DNA of 64,000 nucleotides from Neolewinella agarilytica (GTDB lineage Bacteria; Bacteroidota; Bacteroidia; Chitinophagales; Saprospiraceae): positions 62,001 to 126,000 of the forward strand of contig NZ_FOFB01000011.1 of assembly GCF_900110645.1 (NCBI RefSeq). The letters are read 5' to 3'. The first letter of the stretch is position 1. The number at the start of each line of letters is the position of its first letter. The translations under genes and the position numbers were made by a program. Below, one piece after another: positions 27,523 through 38,400 of this stretch. Below the pieces are notes generated by a model that ran no database searches, was not told the origin of the DNA, and saw nothing but the letters and a program-made list of their open reading frames with translations.

Positions 27523-29292
27523 TTATTGCAAAAACCGGTGCCCTGTCCGATAGGGGAAAACATCCATTATCTCACCGGCCAGGAGCCGTTGCTTAACGTC
27601 GTTCCAGAAGTTGGCGTCGAAGATATCACCATGCTTTTCACGCAGGTAATTGAGGTTGGCGCCCGCCCGCATGAGGAAACCGGGGAATTCTTCCGGGAAG
27701 ATGTCGTTGGGCCGAACGGTGTACCAGGGGGTGCTGGCCATTTCCTGCTCGTAAGTCTTTGCTTCGGGAATGAAGCGGAAGTTGCAATCGGTTACCAGTT
27801 CGATTTCGTCATAATCATAGAAGACCACTCTTTTGACGCGGGTAACGCCAAAGTTTTTGAGCAGCAGATCTCCGGGGAAGATGTTGGCGGCGGCGAGTTG
27901 CTTGATGGCCCGGCCGTAGTCGCGCAGGGCCTTTCGGCACATCTCCTCGTTGGCATTTTCCAGGAAGATGTTAAGCGGCGTCATTTTTTTCTCTACGTAG
28001 ACGTGGGAGATAAGCACAGAGTCATCCGTAATTTCTACTTTGGAAGGGGCGGTGGAGCGGAGTTCTTCCAAACACTCCGGGTCGAAGCGGTCAAGGGGTA
28101 GCGAGAGTTTCTCGAAGAGGTAGCTGTCCGCCATCCGGCCTACGCGGTCGTGGCGTTTTACGAGGTCGTATTTGGCCTTTACGATGGCAGGTGTAACCTG
28201 CTTTGGCGGAGCGAACTTATCCCGGATGATCTTAAAAACCATGTTTAGCGACGGCATAGTAAAGACATACATCACCATGCCGGCGATGCCGGGAGCCGTG
28301 ACGAAGGGCTCCGCACCCTGCTCCAAACCGTTGCCCTGCACCTGCGGCCGCGCCCCCTTTGCCGTCTTCCTAAAGTGCCGTCTGAGCTCCCGGTAAAAGA
28401 CGGTTTTTCCGTGTTTTTCGAAGCCGATGGCGTTATATAATTCACTGATCGCTTTTGTGGGCATAAAGGTTTGCAGGAAGTCGACCATATCGCTGGGCAC
28501 CGTAATATCGGCCAGAAAATAAGAACGGTGGTAGCTGAAAATGGACGTTACCTGATCGCTTTCCAGCAGTAAGGCATCGATAAGGATTCCACGGCCATCA
28601 GGATGCAGCACGGGCAGAATAAAGGGGTGAACCCGGCCATTTTTCAAGAAGCGACCAACGATGTAAGCCGATTTATTGCGGTAAAAAACAGAAGTGAGTA
28701 CCTCCAGCCGGTCCGTAGGGGAACGCCCGCCCCACTCATCGAGCCGTTGTTGCCAGCGTTCCGCAACGAGATGAATGTCACGCTCCTTATCGTCCCATGC
28801 TGCATCAAAGGGGAAATGCCGTAGCATATCCGACACCAGATCTTCGAGGCGGAAGGTCCCGATAGTATAGCCTACACTAATCTTTGAAGTTTCCCGGTTT
28901 TCCCGGTAGGAACCCGTACGGGAAACGAACATCAGGCCGGGGTCAGCGCCAACCTGGTGAAAGTGGCGATAGACGGAGTTGTAGAAAGTCTCCGCAATGT
29001 TGCGGGTGTTGAAGTCGACGATGTCTTCGGAAAAAGCCCCTTTAACTTTTTGCCAGAAATCCGGCTCCGTATTCATGCCCGCCAGTACCTCAACGACGGA
29101 CTCGGTAGTGTTGCCAACGATGTCCCGGTAGAGTTCAATTCTGCCCCGGGCGTCGGCCTGGGTGCCGTGCCAGTCTTGCCGTTCAAAGCGAATTCTGGCC
29201 CGCTTCGTGATCAGTTTGAAGCGGTAATAATAGTCCATGTATCCCATCAAAATTCGTTGGGCTACGTCGAAGTGTTGCAGGCTGGAAAACAT
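27523..29292 (-). CDS. aceK: Isocitrate dehydrogenase kinase/phosphatase
   Basis: This 589-residue bifunctional enzyme phosphorylates and dephosphorylates isocitrate dehydrogenase, diverting carbon into the glyoxylate bypass. Diagnostic segments are present: APGIAGMVMYVFTMPS (ATP site), DRVGRMADSY, NIFPGDLLLKNFGVTR and VVFYDYDEIE. The frame is open to 29388, but the ATG at 29292 is chosen: it follows TATCTTTC-N4 and avoids overlap with the sulfatase gene. A stretch around GARPQVQGNG just before the ATP site is encoded by the dispersed 18-bp motif and appears to be an added loop. AceK is chiefly proteobacterial, so transfer is possible; no IDH or glyoxylate genes are adjacent. Confidence 0.95.
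   Translation of the reverse strand: MFSSLQHFDVAQRILMGYMDYYYRFKLITKRARIRFERQDWHGTQADARGRIELYRDIVGNTTESVVEVLAGMNTEPDFWQKVKGAFSEDIVDFNTRNIAETFYNSVYRHFHQVGADPGLMFVSRTGSYRENRETSKISVGYTIGTFRLEDLVSDMLRHFPFDAAWDDKERDIHLVAERWQQRLDEWGGRSPTDRLEVLTSVFYRNKSAYIVGRFLKNGRVHPFILPVLHPDGRGILIDALLLESDQVTSIFSYHRSYFLADITVPSDMVDFLQTFMPTKAISELYNAIGFEKHGKTVFYRELRRHFRKTAKGARPQVQGNGLEQGAEPFVTAPGIAGMVMYVFTMPSLNMVFKIIRDKFAPPKQVTPAIVKAKYDLVKRHDRVGRMADSYLFEKLSLPLDRFDPECLEELRSTAPSKVEITDDSVLISHVYVEKKMTPLNIFLENANEEMCRKALRDYGRAIKQLAAANIFPGDLLLKNFGVTRVKRVVFYDYDEIELVTDCNFRFIPEAKTYEQEMASTPWYTVRPNDIFPEEFPGFLMRAGANLNYLREKHGDIFDANFWNDVKQRLLAGEIMDVFPYRTGHRFLQ
28337..28354 (-). repeat. Dispersed 18-bp motif inside aceK
   Basis: The minus strand reads GGCGCGGCCGCAGGTGCA, one mismatch to consensus, in frame as A-R-P-Q-V-Q within the aceK coding region. 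Confidence 0.85.
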
Positions 29293-29296
29293 AGGA

Positions 29297-29304
29297 GAAA
29301 GATA
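29297..29304 (-). promoter_or_regulatory. -7-like box before aceK
   Basis: TATCTTTC on the minus strand, four bases before the ATG at 29292; it decides the aceK start. Confidence 0.5.
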
Positions 29305-29353
29305 GTAATGATAGTTGGGTCGTGGGGGACAATTTGATGGTGCCCACACAGCG

Positions 29354-30886
29354 TCATTGATAGTCTTCCCATTGTAATTCCAGCTCATCCCCCATCATTT
29401 CCTGCATTGCCCGTAGGTCGGCGAAGAGAGCCCTGACCCGATCGGCCTGTGCGGGCTCAGCGGCGAGGTTGTTCATTTCTTCGGGGTCTTTACTGAGGTC
29501 GAAGAGCTTTATGGCGGGTACTTTGGGGTAAAGAAGCAGTTTGTAGCCGTCTTTACGGATGCCTCGTTGGAAATCGACATAAGCCAGATAAACACCATCC
29601 ATCTTGCCGGCATCGGGCTCTTCCAGCAGGGGAAGGAGAGAGTTGAATTCGACGTAATCGGGCTTTTCCACGCCCGCAAGCTCCAGGGTAGTGGGCATGA
29701 CATCCTGAAGATAGACGTCAGTGCTGATCCGTTTCCCGGCCGGGATGCCCGGGCCGGCGAGTACCAGGGGTACCCGGACGCTATGGTCGTAGAGACTCTG
29801 TTTGCCAATCAGGCCATGGCGGCCCATGGCAAGGCCATGGTCAGCGGTGAAAATAATGACGGTATTATCTGCTTTACCGCTCGCTTCCAGGGCGTCGAGG
29901 ATGCGCCCGATCTGAGCATCAAGATGGGTAATGATGGCGTAGTATTCCTGTTTGTGTTTCCGAACCGCCAGTTCGGTGCGGGGGTAGGGGGCGAGCGCTT
30001 CGTCGCGGAGGTCTTGTCCGTTCCCCATCAGTTCTTTATCCGGATAGAGGGGCTGGAAGCTGTTGGGAATACTAAGCTCACCGGGGGTGTACATCTCTAC
30101 ATATTCCGGAGGAGCCTGCCGGGGATCATGGGGCGCGTTGAAGGCCAGGTACATGAAGAAGGGGCGATCGTCGCTTTTGGCACGTTGAAGATAGTCGATG
30201 CCGTCATCGGCGAGGACCTCACTCCAGTGTTTGCCGTCGGTCCAGAAGCCGCCGTGCTGCTTGTCGGTGGGGTCCCAGCTGTTGTCGTTTTCGTTGAGGG
30301 GGCGATTGTAGCCGGGAGGCTGGAGGGCGAGGACGGAGTCAAGCGGCGGGCTACCGCCGTGGCGTTTGTAGAGGGCGACCATTTTGTGGTGCTGCCACCC
30401 GTCGGGTGGCATGCCGGGGCGGATGTGGCGGACGGTTTCGAAGAGGGCTTCAGCGGGCGCATTGACGTGCCACTTGCCGCTCATGTAAGTGGCGTACCCT
30501 GCCTGACGGAGCAGGCGGGCCCAGCTTTGATGATAGCGGGTGGTGTCTCCCGTCCGGTAGTGATCACTGAGCTCATTGGCCCGCCAGACCGAGCGGCCGG
30601 AATTGATCATGGCCCGGCTGGCCATGCAAATAGCGCCATTCCATCCTCCCATATTATAGGTGTGGGTGAAGCTGGTCCCTCTGGCTACGAGCCGGTCAAT
30701 GTTAGGTGTACGAATTTCTTCGTTGCCGAGAGCGGCGATGGAGGTATAAGTCTGATCGTCGGTGAAAAGGAAGAGGACATTGGGTGGCGCATCGTTGCCA
30801 GAGGCGGTTTCAGGCGAGCCCGTGCAGGAGGCCAGCAAAAGGAGTAATAACAGGGCGCTTACCGCAGGTGCAAGGGAAGTTCTCAT
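29354..30886 (-). CDS. S1-family sulfatase lipoprotein
   Basis: The frame opens with a TTG at 30895, but the ATG at 30886 gives a better lipoprotein signal: MRTSLAPAVSALLLLLLLASC, lipobox LAS|C. The mature part of about 490 residues has the alkaline-phosphatase fold: metal ligands in FLFTDDQ, the formylglycine site C-M-A-S-R in GAICMASRAM (Cys type, with Ala in place of the usual Pro), AFNAPHDPR, and FTADHGLAMGRHG. It probably hydrolyses sulfate esters of algal or animal polysaccharides at the cell surface. Activation would need an anaerobic or FGE-type maturase, not seen here. The signal peptide overlaps a copy of the dispersed motif. Confidence 0.92.
   Translation of the reverse strand: MRTSLAPAVSALLLLLLLASCTGSPETASGNDAPPNVLFLFTDDQTYTSIAALGNEEIRTPNIDRLVARGTSFTHTYNMGGWNGAICMASRAMINSGRSVWRANELSDHYRTGDTTRYHQSWARLLRQAGYATYMSGKWHVNAPAEALFETVRHIRPGMPPDGWQHHKMVALYKRHGGSPPLDSVLALQPPGYNRPLNENDNSWDPTDKQHGGFWTDGKHWSEVLADDGIDYLQRAKSDDRPFFMYLAFNAPHDPRQAPPEYVEMYTPGELSIPNSFQPLYPDKELMGNGQDLRDEALAPYPRTELAVRKHKQEYYAIITHLDAQIGRILDALEASGKADNTVIIFTADHGLAMGRHGLIGKQSLYDHSVRVPLVLAGPGIPAGKRISTDVYLQDVMPTTLELAGVEKPDYVEFNSLLPLLEEPDAGKMDGVYLAYVDFQRGIRKDGYKLLLYPKVPAIKLFDLSKDPEEMNNLAAEPAQADRVRALFADLRAMQEMMGDELELQWEDYQ
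30854..30872 (+). repeat. Dispersed 18-bp motif in the sulfatase signal peptide
   Basis: GGCGCTTACCGCAGGTGCA (one extra base, divergent centre). On the coding strand it is read as L-A-P-A-V-S-A. Confidence 0.6.
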
Positions 30887-31078
30887 GGTAAGCAATGTAA
30901 GCAGAACGACCAGGAAAGGAAAGCCTGCCAGGCACCATAGCTTCTTTCTATACCGTCGGAACCGGGCTTTTAATCATTTGTGGTGCATTTGTAAATCAGT
31001 CCTTGAACAGCCTTATTGCCCTATGGCAGTGTGAATGCCGTTGAGCCGAACTACATTTACGGCCCATAACCTTCTAGA

Positions 31079-32434
31079 ATGCTCCTGTCCAAGCGCGGTA
31101 AGCGCGCCATCAACCAACCCCTCCGTGCCGATCTTGACCTCTTCTACGAAGCCATGGAAAACCGTTACGACGAGAGCGAAAACCCCGATGGTGTATTTAC
31201 TCTTTGCATTGCAGAAAATATTCTCAACTGGAAGGAGATGGAAGCTAAGCTGCGGGAGGTGGCCGCAGGCCCGATCCCCGACTGGGTGCCAAGCTACACG
31301 GCCATCCTGGGCGCGCCACCGCTGCGGGAAGCTGCCGCTGGTCTCTTAAAGCGTTTCCTCGCTGGTGTGGATCTTGACGCGGAGCGCCTCGCCATCGCCG
31401 CCGGAGCCGCGGCGGTCATCGAAATGTGCGCCCTGCTGCTGGGCGACCCCGGAGACGTCGTCGTCATTCCCGGCCCGGCGTACATGGCTTATACCCCGGA
31501 CATCGCCAATAAGGCAGAGCTTGAGCGCTACGACCTGTTTCACCTTGCGCCTTCAACCGCCTCTGCATCCGGCGGCCCCGCGCTCCGTAAACAAGACGCG
31601 AACAGCGCCAACTACGCCTTCCCAACTTACTACGAACTGACGACCGACGACCTCGACCGGGCCCATGCTGAATTGGGAGACCGCTTCCGCGTCCTGCTGC
31701 TTACCCAGCCCAATAATCCGACGGGGCAGGTCTATACGGAGCAGCAAATAGCCGATTTCAGCAACTGGTGTGTCGAGCGGGAAATTCACCTTGTCTTTAA
31801 TGAAATCTACGCACTATCCATGATCGACCAGGATCACGACGATCTGATCGATGACTATGGCGAACGCCGATGGTTTACTTCCTCCCTCCGCTGGCTGGAG
31901 CAGCAAAAGAGCCCTTACCTGCATTGGTGGTATGCGATTTCCAAAGACTTCGGCTTGTCCGGCTTACGCCTCGGCATGGCCTACACCTACAACGAAGATT
32001 TGCTGAAGGCCTGGAGTAATTATGGGTCCACTTCCATGACCTCCAACCACACACAGTGGATGATGGCCGAAATTTTTACGGACCTGGACTGGGTGGCCGC
32101 CTTCGTTAGAGCGAACACGCAGCGATTGTCAGATAGCTACGCAACGGTCATTCAGGTGCTCCGGAAGCATGACATTGCCTACGCCCGGGCCATGGGCAGC
32201 CTCTTTGTCTGGCTTGACCTGTCGGCCTTTCTGACTGCCGATACCGAGGAGGCCGAACTGGCATTGTGGCGTGAAGTCTATGATAAGACGGGGATCCTGC
32301 TCACTTCGCCAGTCGGGATGGGCAGCCCCCAACGCGGCTGGCTAAGAATGGTCTATTCCTGTGTCTCGCTGGCCGAACTGGGGGTGGCAATGGCGCGGTT
32401 TGATCATTGGCTAGGCCTTCGTCCGGGCAACTAA
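31079..32434 (+). CDS. Class I/II PLP aminotransferase, ACC-synthase-like
   Basis: The 451-residue fold-type I protein has the PLP-lysine motif AISKDFGLSGLRLG (about residues 285-298), the substrate-binding QPNNPTGQVY and the RMVYSC region with the carboxylate-binding Arg near the C-terminus. SKDFGLxGLRxG and the N-terminal FTLCIAENILNW resemble the 1-aminocyclopropane-1-carboxylate synthase branch rather than aspartate aminotransferases. True ACC synthesis is unlikely to be provable from sequence; an alpha-amino acid transaminase is equally possible. It is divergent from the sulfatase and convergent with the giant RHS gene, 36 bp apart. Confidence 0.85.
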   Translation: MLLSKRGKRAINQPLRADLDLFYEAMENRYDESENPDGVFTLCIAENILNWKEMEAKLREVAAGPIPDWVPSYTAILGAPPLREAAAGLLKRFLAGVDLDAERLAIAAGAAAVIEMCALLLGDPGDVVVIPGPAYMAYTPDIANKAELERYDLFHLAPSTASASGGPALRKQDANSANYAFPTYYELTTDDLDRAHAELGDRFRVLLLTQPNNPTGQVYTEQQIADFSNWCVEREIHLVFNEIYALSMIDQDHDDLIDDYGERRWFTSSLRWLEQQKSPYLHWWYAISKDFGLSGLRLGMAYTYNEDLLKAWSNYGSTSMTSNHTQWMMAEIFTDLDWVAAFVRANTQRLSDSYATVIQVLRKHDIAYARAMGSLFVWLDLSAFLTADTEEAELALWREVYDKTGILLTSPVGMGSPQRGWLRMVYSCVSLAELGVAMARFDHWLGLRPGN

Positions 32435-32469
32435 AGATACTGGAGTCTTGCGGGCGCGGAAGGCCGGCG

Positions 32470-35400
32470 TTACCGACGCTGAGCGTGGCGCACCGGGCGG
32501 CGCTTCAGCGCCGCATGCCAGCCCCAACGCTTCCGGGGATCGATCCCCGTCCGCCCGCCCGCCAGCGGCGGGCCAGCGTACCGACGGCCGTTCCGGCGAT
32601 TCTGCCTGCGGGTGTGGGAGGTGCCCGTCCGTCCGGAGACTGATCGGTGGTTCATCCGCCGCCAGTGCCGGTCTTTTGAGGTGCTAGGGTCCTCTGGTCC
32701 GTAGAACAACTCATCATGCGGCAGGCCGGTGGCGACGATGCTGATCTCTCCTGTTCGTGGATCGTATTTACGGATTTGCCCTTTGGGGTTAGCTACGTAG
32801 CCAGGCCGACGGTCACGGTCGTTGCCATCCAGATCGGTGTCGGAGTGCTCCAGATAGCCGTCAGAGTTGGGCTCCATCCGGCTGTGGGTGTGGATGTCAG
32901 CGACCACCTTTCCAAAGCGCTTGGGTTCCGGTAGGGAAACGCCGCTATCATCCAGATCCGTCACCGGGTCATCGTAGAAGTATACGTCCTGCCCGTTAAG
33001 ACGCTGTTTGTAGATCAGGGTGCCGAACTCGTAGTTGTGGAAGATGGACCGTTCATTGTAGATGCGGGAGAAATCAATGGCGGCCGCCAAGGGGCTGGAA
33101 AACATATCAAAGGCTTCCCGTCCGTCAGGGTCGGTAAAGCGGAGTGGATTGTGCAGTCCGAAGGCATAGGGGTTGTGCCCGGGAAACTCATCGGCCAACG
33201 GATCCATACTCAACCATCGCCCCGTTTCCGGCTCCAGGTAACGGGCACCAAAGTAGTTCAGGCCGGAGGCGGAGTCTTCTTCTTTACCATTGAAGTTATA
33301 GTCCAGCGGCGGGGCTTTTACCGTCTGTCGGGTCAATACTTCACCGGAAGGAAGATAGGCCCGGTAGGCTGCCGGCTTCCCACGCTGGTCGGTTATCCAG
33401 CAAACATTGCCCAGCTGGTCTCCGTGGTAGTAAGAAGCCACCACCTCCGGAAAGACCCCGTAGCCTTCATACCCATATCCGGCGCCGATGCTGTCGCGTT
33501 CCGGCGGACTGGCGTACCAGGTCGGCGGGCCGGGAGGGCCCGCGGTATCCGGCGGGCCACCGGGGCCGGGAACGCCAAAGCCTGGCTGTGAGCCGAAAAT
33601 ACCTCCTTCGCTGGTTGGCAGCGGATCTCCCGTAACCCCCGGTTGACCGTAGTAGCCGGGCAGGGTAGGTGGGCCGGGGGGCAGACCCAATGCAACATAA
33701 TAGTTCCAGACCGTTCGCGTCAGATCATCCATCCGGGCGGTATAATTCAAATCACCCGCCGTCAGCCCTCCGGCATACCAGTAAGTATTATTGAACTCAC
33801 CCGTCCCCTCTTTGGTCATTATCCGCTGGTCTCCGATAAAGTAGTGCTTCGTGAAGCTACTCTCCGTAAAGGTGAAAAAGGGAGAAACGTAGGCGACGTA
33901 ATTACCGGAATGACTGATGAAGCCCGCCGGGGCACCGTCCGTAAATACCCCCTTCATCGCTCCCTGGCTTTGGATGGCCCGCTCGCCGTCCGCAGAATAG
34001 GTATATCGGCTAATCGTACCATTGTCGCTAAATTCCATCATGCGGTTTTCTTCATCCCAGCGGGCCTGTTGGTAGCGGTAGCTCCCGGCTTCACCCTGAT
34101 AGCCAAGCAAATTGCCATTGGCGTCATAATCATAGGCTCTGCCGCCGAGTTCCTGGATGCGATGCGGGAATGCGGGGTCCGGGCTAAGGCGCTGATCAAA
34201 GCTGTTCAGCAGGTCCGGCTCTCCGTTTTTCTGCCGGGCTAACTCCCGCCGGCTTTGATTGTACAAATCGTCGTGATCAATAAAATAGCTGAAGCTTTCT
34301 TCCCCGTCAGCCAGCTGGTAGCTGCCCGTTGCCTCCGTTAACCGGTGCAGTGGGTCGTAAGCGAACTGCTGCCGGTGACTGCCTCCAAGCCCCTCAATGG
34401 AGGCAACGCTTTGTTCACTGGTTTCCAGGTTGCCAACTACATCGTAGGTCAGGCTCAGATCCTGCAGGGGCGAGCCATCCGTACGCACGCTAAGCCTGGA
34501 CGGCCGCTGGCTTAAGGGATCAAAAGTGATGGTTTCTTCACTGTCATTTCCCAGTGTTTTACCCACCATTCTACCGAAGGCATCGTACTGGATGTGCTTG
34601 AGGTAGTCATAGGTATTGCCGTCTTTTTCTCCCCGCATACTGCTAAGTTTACCGGCAGCATTGTAGCCATAGTTGACCCATTCTCCGTCGGGATAAGCCA
34701 TGGCGGTCTCCCGCCCCCAACTGTCATAGATAATTTCACTAACGAAGGTTCGGGCCGTTGATTCATTGATCAGCATCGTACGGATGGTCTTGCGCAGCAT
34801 CCCGTGTTCGTCGTAGAAATACTCCTCACCGCCACTGGCATCCTGTCGTAACACAATTCGGCCAGCCCGGTTAAATCGGGCGCTTGGCGCCCCGTAGCTG
34901 AACTCCGTCTTGTTTTGAAAATTGATGGGATAGGTGATGCGCCTTAGCCTTTCGTGGTCATAGTCGTACTCAATAAAGCCGTCGTTTCCGAGAATTTCCC
35001 GGAGGTTGGGTGTTTGCTTACGGACGAGGTTGTCCGAAAGGTCATAGACCAGGTCCGTGCGGCCGCCGTCGGCGGGGGTGCTGGCGATGCGCCTGCCCAG
35101 ACGGTCGTATTCATAGCTGCTCACAAAGCCCCCGGCATCCGTCACGGACAGCAGTTCACTAAGCGTGTTGTAGGTGAAAAGGGTCGTGATGGAGGTCGTG
35201 TCTGCTTCCCGGATGAAAGCCTGACGACGACCGCGCTCATCCATCAGTGTTGTTTCACTAAAGCCAAGGGCGTCCGTCATTTTTTCCTGGAAGCGTAGTT
35301 TACCCGCCGGGTCGGTGGCGAAGCCATATTCCATCGTGCTGCCGGAGTTGTCAGGCATGCGAAGCGTTGTTACCCGATCCAGTACATCGAAGGACGAAGT

Positions 35401-38400
35401 GGCTTTGGGCGCAGACGCAGGTGCAGTGGAAAAACCAAAGACAGCGGTGTTTCTGGCCCGGGGATAGCCCTCCGTTACTGGTCGATCAAAGGAATCGTAC
35501 CCTACTTCTCCGGTTACAACGAGTCGCTCAGCATTGTCAATTACCTCAAGGTGCTGCTGCTGAATCATCCGGCCAAGACCATCCAGCACTGTGTAACTCG
35601 GTACCGCCGACTCCGTCAGCGGATCAAAGCGTTCCGTCATCGCGTAGGGTGGGGTAGCCCCTTCGAAATAGCGGTACCGAAAACTGTAAACGGAATCTTT
35701 GGGCAGCTTGATTTTCTCCACCCGACCGTGAGCATCCAGCTTGTACTTCATGCTGTGGCCATTAATGTCGGTCTCCATCAGCATTTGCCCGTAGGAAAAT
35801 TCATACTCCGCCGTTGAAGAGTAGCCGTAGCTGTCTTCTGTCCTGATGGCAAATAGGTGCTCCACCGAGTCGATGGTATACGTGTAGGTCATCCGTTCCC
35901 CGGCCTCGTTGGCCGGCCGGCTGGCCGTCAGTACGTTCGACCATTCATCATAAGTGAAGTCATGCACGGCCACCGTGTTTTCGGCCAGGAACTTTCTTAA
36001 CTGCATTACATTACCTCGACCGTCAATATCCGTCTCACTGTGCCGGAGCAGTTCCCCGCCCCCATAAATTTTGATCGACTGCGGCTGCCCGGCCAGATAA
36101 GTGGCGCCGAAGGGATGATAGACGTAATCCGTACGGAGTTCATCTTCCGGCGTACCGTCGCCGTATTCTATTCTGCTCAGTACGTTGCCAAGGCTGTCGT
36201 AGAGGAATGCCGTCCGGCGGCTCAATGCCACCGTAGGGCCACCCTCATAAAAGTTCTCCGTTCTCTCCATTAACAGCGGTAGTGCTCGACCCTGGTCACT
36301 GGCCAGCAGGTTGAGTGGTAGCTCGGTCTGCGTCTCGGGGTTGGTGATCAGGTAGGTGAAGACGGTCTCCCGGTAGCGATTTCCGTCAGCATCTTCCGTG
36401 TATTGCCGTTGCGGCAAGCCCCGGTTGTAGTAGTTCGCATTGCTGTATTCAATGACGGTCTTCCGGTAAGGAACGTCACCATTTTCCGTATCCAGCTCTT
36501 CGTCGATGGTCTTGCCAAAGCCCAGGAACTCCCGCTCGTGACGGTCATGGGCGGGCGATTCGTAGTGGTGCCGGGTCTTACGCCAGCGGGGTCCGTCTCC
36601 GTCAACGCCGTCGTTTAGCCGGCTCTCCTCCAGTAGCCACTTCGGGAAGGGCAGGCCGTAATCATTGCCCGCCGCCACGTAGTCCATTTCAATGGTTGCC
36701 CCTAGCGGGCGACGTACCTCCCGCAGCAAATTCGTCTTACCGATGGTGGAACGACGAACCTTCAGTTCATTGTCTGTTGTGGAATGTATTTCGTCCAGGA
36801 AGCCATCTCCGTCAATGTCGTTAAACTGACTCAGCACCCGGCTAACGCCCCGGCCTGCCGATCCACTTGGGTTTACACACAGGCGGATGAAAAAGATCGG
36901 GATGCAAACCGTGAAGGCGAAGTTGAGGGACTCCGCCGTCGCGTCACCTTTGTCAAAGTTCTGGTCCAGCCGCGCCCAGTCGATGTAATTGCTGAAGCCG
37001 GAGCCGTGGTTGAGGGCTACGCGGAGCATCCGCGTGTCGGGGTCGTAACTCAGGGCATCAGCCAGGCCGTCGCCGTTGACGTCCTGCAGGGCGGCGGAGC
37101 TGTAGTTGTCCGTTCGCGTGATCGCGAAGCCGGCCGCGAAGGAGTTGTTGCTGATATTGATGCCGCCGCCGGCGCCAAAGTCCTGGCTTTGCCCCCGCCG
37201 GATATCGGCGAATCCCCAGTTCTCGCGCGCCCCGAAGCGGTAGCCGTAGTTGAAGGCTACGTCGCCGTTGTCCCAGACTTTGTCCGTCAGACCATCGCCG
37301 TTCACGTCGAGCCAGCTGTGCTCGGTGTAGTCATTGTCTACGGAAAAGGACAGGCTGATGGATCCACCGGCTTCGGCGGACTCGTTGGCCGACTGCGCCT
37401 TAGCGCCCTGGTTTTTGCTCACTGCTTTGGCTTTGCGGAATCGCTTGCGACTGCCTTTACCGCTGCCGTCTCCGGAGTTGGTCGGGCTTGAGTCAACGAA
37501 CTTACCGCCGGCCGTGCCGCCCACCGCGCGGCTGTGCGCAACGTGGTTGCCGAAGCCGTGGGTAGTAGAACGGTCGCTCAATCCTCCGTATACGGTGGTG
37601 TACTGGGCGCGGGTTGGCGTCACCAGATCTGGGTAACGATCACCGTTGAGGTCCATCACTTCCAGCAGGTTGGTGGTGGTGTTTTCGGCAATGGAACCGG
37701 CCAGGCTGGCGGGGCCGAAGCCGGCACCCGCAGCTACGGCTTCGATTTTAGCGATGCTGGTCAGTGGCGGCGCGGAGCCGCCGGTGCCGAGGTCGGGTGT
37801 CAGGATGACGTCGTCTTCGCCCAGACGGGAGCTGCTCAGGTAATCGCGGCCCACCAGGGTCAGGTCGTCGTAGCCCCGCCAGCTTGCTTCTTTGGGGTCA
37901 GCCACCATCACGATGAACTGTTCCCTGGTCGGGTCATCGGCCAGGTCTTCGAAGTCGCTGAAGTCCGGGTTGTCCGGGTCAATCTCGATGTCCTCAATGT
38001 CCTCCTCGTTGATGTCGGGGTCTGGGAGCCGGAGCAAGAGATCCTGAATGGGGAGTGCGCCAGCTCCGTCGGCACCCCGGTAAACAAACTGCCCCCAACC
38101 ACGAAACTGCGGCCCGAAGATCATCTCGTCGCTTGTTCGTTTGCGGTGCACGCCCAGGGTGACGGGTACATTGTTTCCGTTACGGCTCAGGCTGAATACA
38201 CTGCTGTTTAGTTCTGCCTCCAGGGCGGCTGGGCCGAAGACCTCGATCCAGACGCTGTCTCCCGGCTCCACGGCAAAGCCTCCATCCCAGTCCACTGCAC
38301 CTGCGATTGCGCCCCCTAGTGCCAGCAAGGTGTCCCGCTGTAAATAGGTGGTGTCCCGGCCACGAACGGCCAGGGAGAAGTCCTGAAAATCAACGGTCAG

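Noticed and set aside
29567..30847. 426-codon open frame opposite the sulfatase
   Set aside because: The minus-strand frame has all sulfatase motifs; the plus frame has none and lacks a plausible start.
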